NCBI GenBank assembly: GCA_020853175.1
Contig: JADYZK010000022.1
Span: 1 to 7,985 of the forward strand
DNA: 7,985 nucleotides
Origin: Bacteroidales bacterium
GTDB lineage: Bacteria; Bacteroidota; Bacteroidia; Bacteroidales; F082
Direction: 5' to 3'
The position numbers and the translations under genes were made by a program. The notes beneath the pieces were generated by a model, which was not told the origin of the DNA, ran no database searches, and worked only from the letters and a program-made list of their open reading frames with translations. How positions within the stretch are numbered: position 1 is the first letter of the stretch; the number at the start of each line of letters is the position of its first letter. This document shows, piece by piece, positions 6,140 to 7,985 of the stretch.

Positions 6140-6817
6140 TTAGAAACGATAACCTATAGAAAGGCCAAAACCTGTATTTTTAATCGCATAATCATTGTCG
6201 GGCAAACGATTGTCGTCTGGGTTTACATTCAACATTCCCAACTGTGCATTCAACTGGGCAAAGAGTCCGGCTGACATTTCATAGCCAAAAAAGATGTTGG
6301 CACCGGCATCAAAAGGTCTGAAATAAGCGGTGGTTAAGGGATCGCCTATTTCCAATTCTTTTTTAAACTCAATATCTGAATCCACGGTTACCGAACCGGT
6401 TTTCACTGAAGCTTTACCACCGATTCCGTATCCCAAATAGGGTCCAAAGCCTAAGTGAATATATCCGGAACCCAAGCGCGCTTTATATAGAAGGTTTAAA
6501 GGCAGCTCCAAATAGTAAATGTTGTAGGTGCTTGTAACATTTCCGGTTTCGTTTTTTCCGCCTTTGGTACCAAAGGTTAGTCCGGGCTGAAAATAAAACT
6601 GAGGAGCGATAGGAAATTGTACATTTAGGCCTACATGATAGGCAAAAACCATTTTGTTGTCGAGCTTGTCACCACTCATATCTTTGCCGTTTAAATTTTG
6701 TAATCCTACTCCTGCCAAAATACCAAAAGAGGTTCGTGTTTCTTCACCGTATTGTGCAAACGTCAGCGTGGTTGATAAGACCAATACCAGCGTTAATAAA
6801 CTTATTTTTGTTTTCAT
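6140..6817 (-). CDS. Outer-membrane beta-barrel protein, PorT-like family (225 aa)
   Basis: The N-terminus begins MKTKISLLTLVLVLSTTLTF and has a probable cleavage after Ala21 (FA|QY). The mature part is a run of amphipathic strands: SFGILAGVGLQNL, VFAYHVGLNVQFPI, FYFQPGLTFGTKGG, YLELPLNLLYKA, YIHLGFGPYLGYGIGG, then NIFFGYEMSAGLFAQLNAQLG. It ends with GFGLSIGYRF, a C-terminal aromatic residue as expected for BAM-inserted barrels. 'PQFYFQPGLTF..KGG' and 'LELPLNLLYK' are the strands that characterise the small PorT/OMP_b-brl_2 barrels of Bacteroidota. It starts 31 bp after the stop codon of the YiaD-like lipoprotein gene and ends at a terminator, so it is the second gene of that operon. It likely forms an eight-stranded barrel; ligand or function is unknown. 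Confidence 0.92.
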   Translation of the reverse strand: MKTKISLLTLVLVLSTTLTFAQYGEETRTSFGILAGVGLQNLNGKDMSGDKLDNKMVFAYHVGLNVQFPIAPQFYFQPGLTFGTKGGKNETGNVTSTYNIYYLELPLNLLYKARLGSGYIHLGFGPYLGYGIGGKASVKTGSVTVDSDIEFKKELEIGDPLTTAYFRPFDAGANIFFGYEMSAGLFAQLNAQLGMLNVNPDDNRLPDNDYAIKNTGFGLSIGYRF

Positions 6818-6848
6818 TGTAATTGTATTTTTTGTTTTTTATTTATTA

Positions 6849-7520
6849 TTAATTAGAGGAAACTTTTTCGGCATGTACCTTCATGGTTTCATTGGCCGTA
6901 ATTAAAAATTCTACCCTTCGGTTGCGCATGCGGCCTTCGTTGTCGTCATTTGAATATTTAGGCATGGTCTCACCAAATCCTTGAATATTTAGGCGGTTGT
7001 TGGCAATGCCTTGGTTGGCGAGATAGTCGGATACTTTATCGGCGCGTTTTTTTGACAACTTTTGGTTGTAGGATTCACTCCCTTTGCTGTCGGTATGACC
7101 TTGGATTTCGATATCAGTTTCAGGGTAGGTGTTCAAAACGGTCACCAACTTATTGAGGTTAGCCTTGGCTTCTGCTGAAAGATCAGCCTCATCGAATCCA
7201 AACAATACATTGCTACTAAATTCCACTACGATGCCTTCGCCAACGCGCTCTACTTTAGCATCAGGCACTTTCGATTTAATTTCTTCGGCTTGTTTGTCCA
7301 TTTGGCGGCCAATTACGGCACCCGAAGCACCACCCACTGCGGCTCCAATTATAGCACCTAAAGCTGTATTGCCGGCAGCTCTTCCAATTACAGCACCTGT
7401 GGCTCCTCCGGCAGCAGTGCCAACGGCCGCGCCTTTTTGGGTTTTATTCCAGGTGGCACATCCGCCAAAAATAAAAACTGTACTTAATAGTACCAATGCA
7501 CTCCATTTTAACTTTTTCAT
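6849..7520 (-). CDS. YiaD-like OmpA-family lipoprotein with glycine zipper (223 aa)
   Basis: An outer-membrane lipoprotein that should hold the membrane to the peptidoglycan. The signal ends in lipobox FGGC (Cys21). Residues 30-72 form a glycine zipper in two similar halves (each ending GAVIGR, at 42-47 and 67-72), a likely membrane-inserting or oligomerising hairpin. An OmpA-like domain covers about 96-210: VLFGFDEADLS (105-115), IEIQGHTDSKG (137-147), YNQKLSKKRADKV (151-163), GFGETMP (181-187) and GRMRNRRVEF (196-205). Asp144 and Arg159 are in the positions that bind the diaminopimelate group, so peptidoglycan binding should work. Length and order match E. coli YiaD. It is first in an operon with the beta-barrel gene at 6140-6817, with a leader of about 60 nt from tandem-box promoter 4. 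Confidence 0.95.
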   Translation of the reverse strand: MKKLKWSALVLLSTVFIFGGCATWNKTQKGAAVGTAAGGATGAVIGRAAGNTALGAIIGAAVGGASGAVIGRQMDKQAEEIKSKVPDAKVERVGEGIVVEFSSNVLFGFDEADLSAEAKANLNKLVTVLNTYPETDIEIQGHTDSKGSESYNQKLSKKRADKVSDYLANQGIANNRLNIQGFGETMPKYSNDDNEGRMRNRRVEFLITANETMKVHAEKVSSN

Positions 7521-7584
7521 CTTTCATCTATTTTTAATGAATAAATCTATTTTTTTTACTGTTGTATTTACAGTATTCATTTGG

Positions 7585-7645
7585 CAAAATTAGCCCTGCA
7601 TCTGCTCTTTGGCGTTACATAACTACCATGAAGTGTTACATCATT
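7585..7645 (-). promoter_or_regulatory. Tandem-box promoter 4 (YiaD-like operon)
   Basis: On the minus strand: AATGATGTAAC at 7645-7635, 10 bp, AGTTATGTAAC at 7624-7614, 25 bp, TTTG at 7588-7585. The -7 box TAATTTTG (7592-7585) is a perfect TAnnTTTG. The expected leader to the ATG at 7520 is about 60 nt. Confidence 0.87.
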
Positions 7646-7701
7646 ATCACTTTTTGCTTTGAAAGTGGTATTTCAGATCAAATTCTATAGTATGAACTGA
7701 A

Positions 7702-7762
7702 AATGATGTAACACATTATAACAATGTTGTAAGGCGTGCATAGTTTGACCGCCGTAATTTTG
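7702..7762 (+). promoter_or_regulatory. Tandem-box promoter 5 (putative small RNA)
   Basis: AATGATGTAAC at 7702-7712, 10 bp, AATGTTGTAAG at 7723-7733 (the most divergent second box), 25 bp, TTTG at 7759-7762. The -7 box TAATTTTG (7755-7762) is perfect. It points away from promoter 4 into sequence with no protein gene, which is the main reason to propose an RNA gene downstream. Confidence 0.82.
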
Positions 7763-7767
7763 TCGCT

Positions 7768-7948
7768 ATAAGCAATAAAGACCTGGAAATTTTGAATTTG
7801 GTGGCGTGAACGCGTTCAGAAAGGAAAAAACGGGTTTAAACTTCAAGACCTAATTTAGTTTTGGGAAGCTAAACAGCTTCATCTTCAAATTAAACGCTGC
7901 AAAACAAGTATCTTAGTAAATGTTCCCGCTTTTGGCGGGATTTTTTTT
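7768..7948 (+). ncRNA. Candidate regulated small RNA (about 180 nt)
   Basis: The segment runs from a perfect -7 box (ends 7762) to a strong terminator (7924-7948). Between them the plus strand has no ATG until 7919, where the terminator begins, and the only short frames would need GTG/TTG starts (one is 15 codons from 7806). Structure is visible: a perfect hairpin GAAGCT-AAAC-AGCTTC (7865-7880), a palindrome TGAACGCGTTCA (7807-7818), and the terminator stem. A trans-acting sRNA or a structured regulatory RNA is the simplest reading. It could instead be a leader for a gene beyond the window, but the terminator and the opposite-strand gene end argue against that. The 5' end is estimated. I could not match it to a known RNA family. 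Confidence 0.6.
7924..7948 (+). terminator. Rho-independent terminator of the putative small RNA
   Basis: TCCCGC (7924-7929) pairs with GCGGGA (7935-7940) around a 5-nt loop, followed by eight T residues (7941-7948). It is GC-rich in the stem and has the longest T-run of the window. It ends 5 bp before the stop codon of a minus-strand gene, so it separates two convergent units. Confidence 0.9.
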
Positions 7949-7953
7949 GATTA

Positions 7954-7985
7954 TTAATTAGCAGCTTTCAGCCATTTTTCAATCA
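7954..7985 (-). CDS. C-terminal end of a minus-strand gene (partial)
   Basis: Reading in from the right edge on the minus strand gives ...IEKWLKAAN followed by TAA (7956-7954). The nine visible residues look like an amphipathic helix, which is plausible for a protein C-terminus. It is too short for assignment. The call rests on this frame plus the adjacent terminator, so the gene is only suggested. Confidence 0.35.
   Translation of the reverse strand, partial: IEKWLKAAN

Larger units (their letters stand above)
7521..7953. other. Divergent promoter region and putative small-RNA gene
   Basis: The 433 bp between the YiaD-like operon and the gene end at the right edge hold two back-to-back tandem-box promoters (7585-7645 minus, 7702-7762 plus), a candidate noncoding transcript (about 7768-7948) and its terminator. 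No ATG-started ORF of useful length is present on the plus strand. Confidence 0.7.

Noticed and set aside
7129..7593. Plus-strand 154-codon frame opposite the YiaD-like gene
   Set aside because: It is antisense to a well-supported OmpA-family gene, is rich in Ala, Pro and Thr as the complement of glycine-zipper codons, and crosses promoter 4.
1..7985. CRISPR array, tRNA, rRNA, transposase or phage genes
   Set aside because: No regularly spaced repeats, no recognisable tRNA or rRNA sequence and no transposase or integrase motifs were seen in reading both strands.

Overview
The window looks like chromosomal DNA of a member of the Bacteroidota. The evidence is: no Shine-Dalgarno sites but A/T-rich leaders, several TAnnTTTG-type -7 promoter boxes, many beta-barrel outer-membrane proteins with 'Ala|Gln' signal-peptide ends, lipoproteins, and OmpA-family proteins with extra domains. 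Genus or family cannot be fixed from this sequence alone.

Layout. Positions 1-775 (minus strand) hold a two-gene operon: a coiled-coil lipoprotein, then a beta-barrel protein cut off by the window edge. Positions 1129-2537 (plus) hold two tiny membrane proteins (61 and 51 aa, Thivi_2564-like and lmo0937-like) and an M48-family metalloprotease lipoprotein. Positions 2707-3018 (plus) hold a YtxH-type protein. Positions 3405-5459 (plus) hold a 684-aa outer-membrane protein with two OmpA-like domains, followed by a strong terminator. Positions 5597-6080 hold no convincing gene but contain degenerate repeats. Positions 7520-6140 (minus) hold a second operon: a YiaD-like OmpA lipoprotein with a glycine zipper, then a small beta-barrel protein and a terminator. 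Positions 7768-7948 (plus) hold an apparent short transcript without an ATG-started ORF, ended by a clear terminator. A protein C-terminus on the minus strand touches the right edge.

The most striking signal is regulatory. Five promoters in 7 kb carry the same 61-bp architecture: an 11-bp box (AATGATGTAAC), exactly 10 bp, a second similar box (consensus AATTATGTAAC), exactly 25 bp, then the TTTG of the -7 element. They lie before the coiled-coil lipoprotein operon, the Thivi_2564-like gene, ytxH, the YiaD-like operon and the putative small RNA. The tandem repeat with a 21-bp period next to the core promoter is the arrangement known for LytTR-family response regulators. The sites therefore probably define a local, co-activated cell-envelope (stress) regulon that includes an RNA. 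The regulator is not encoded in the window, and both its identity and the inducing signal are inference.
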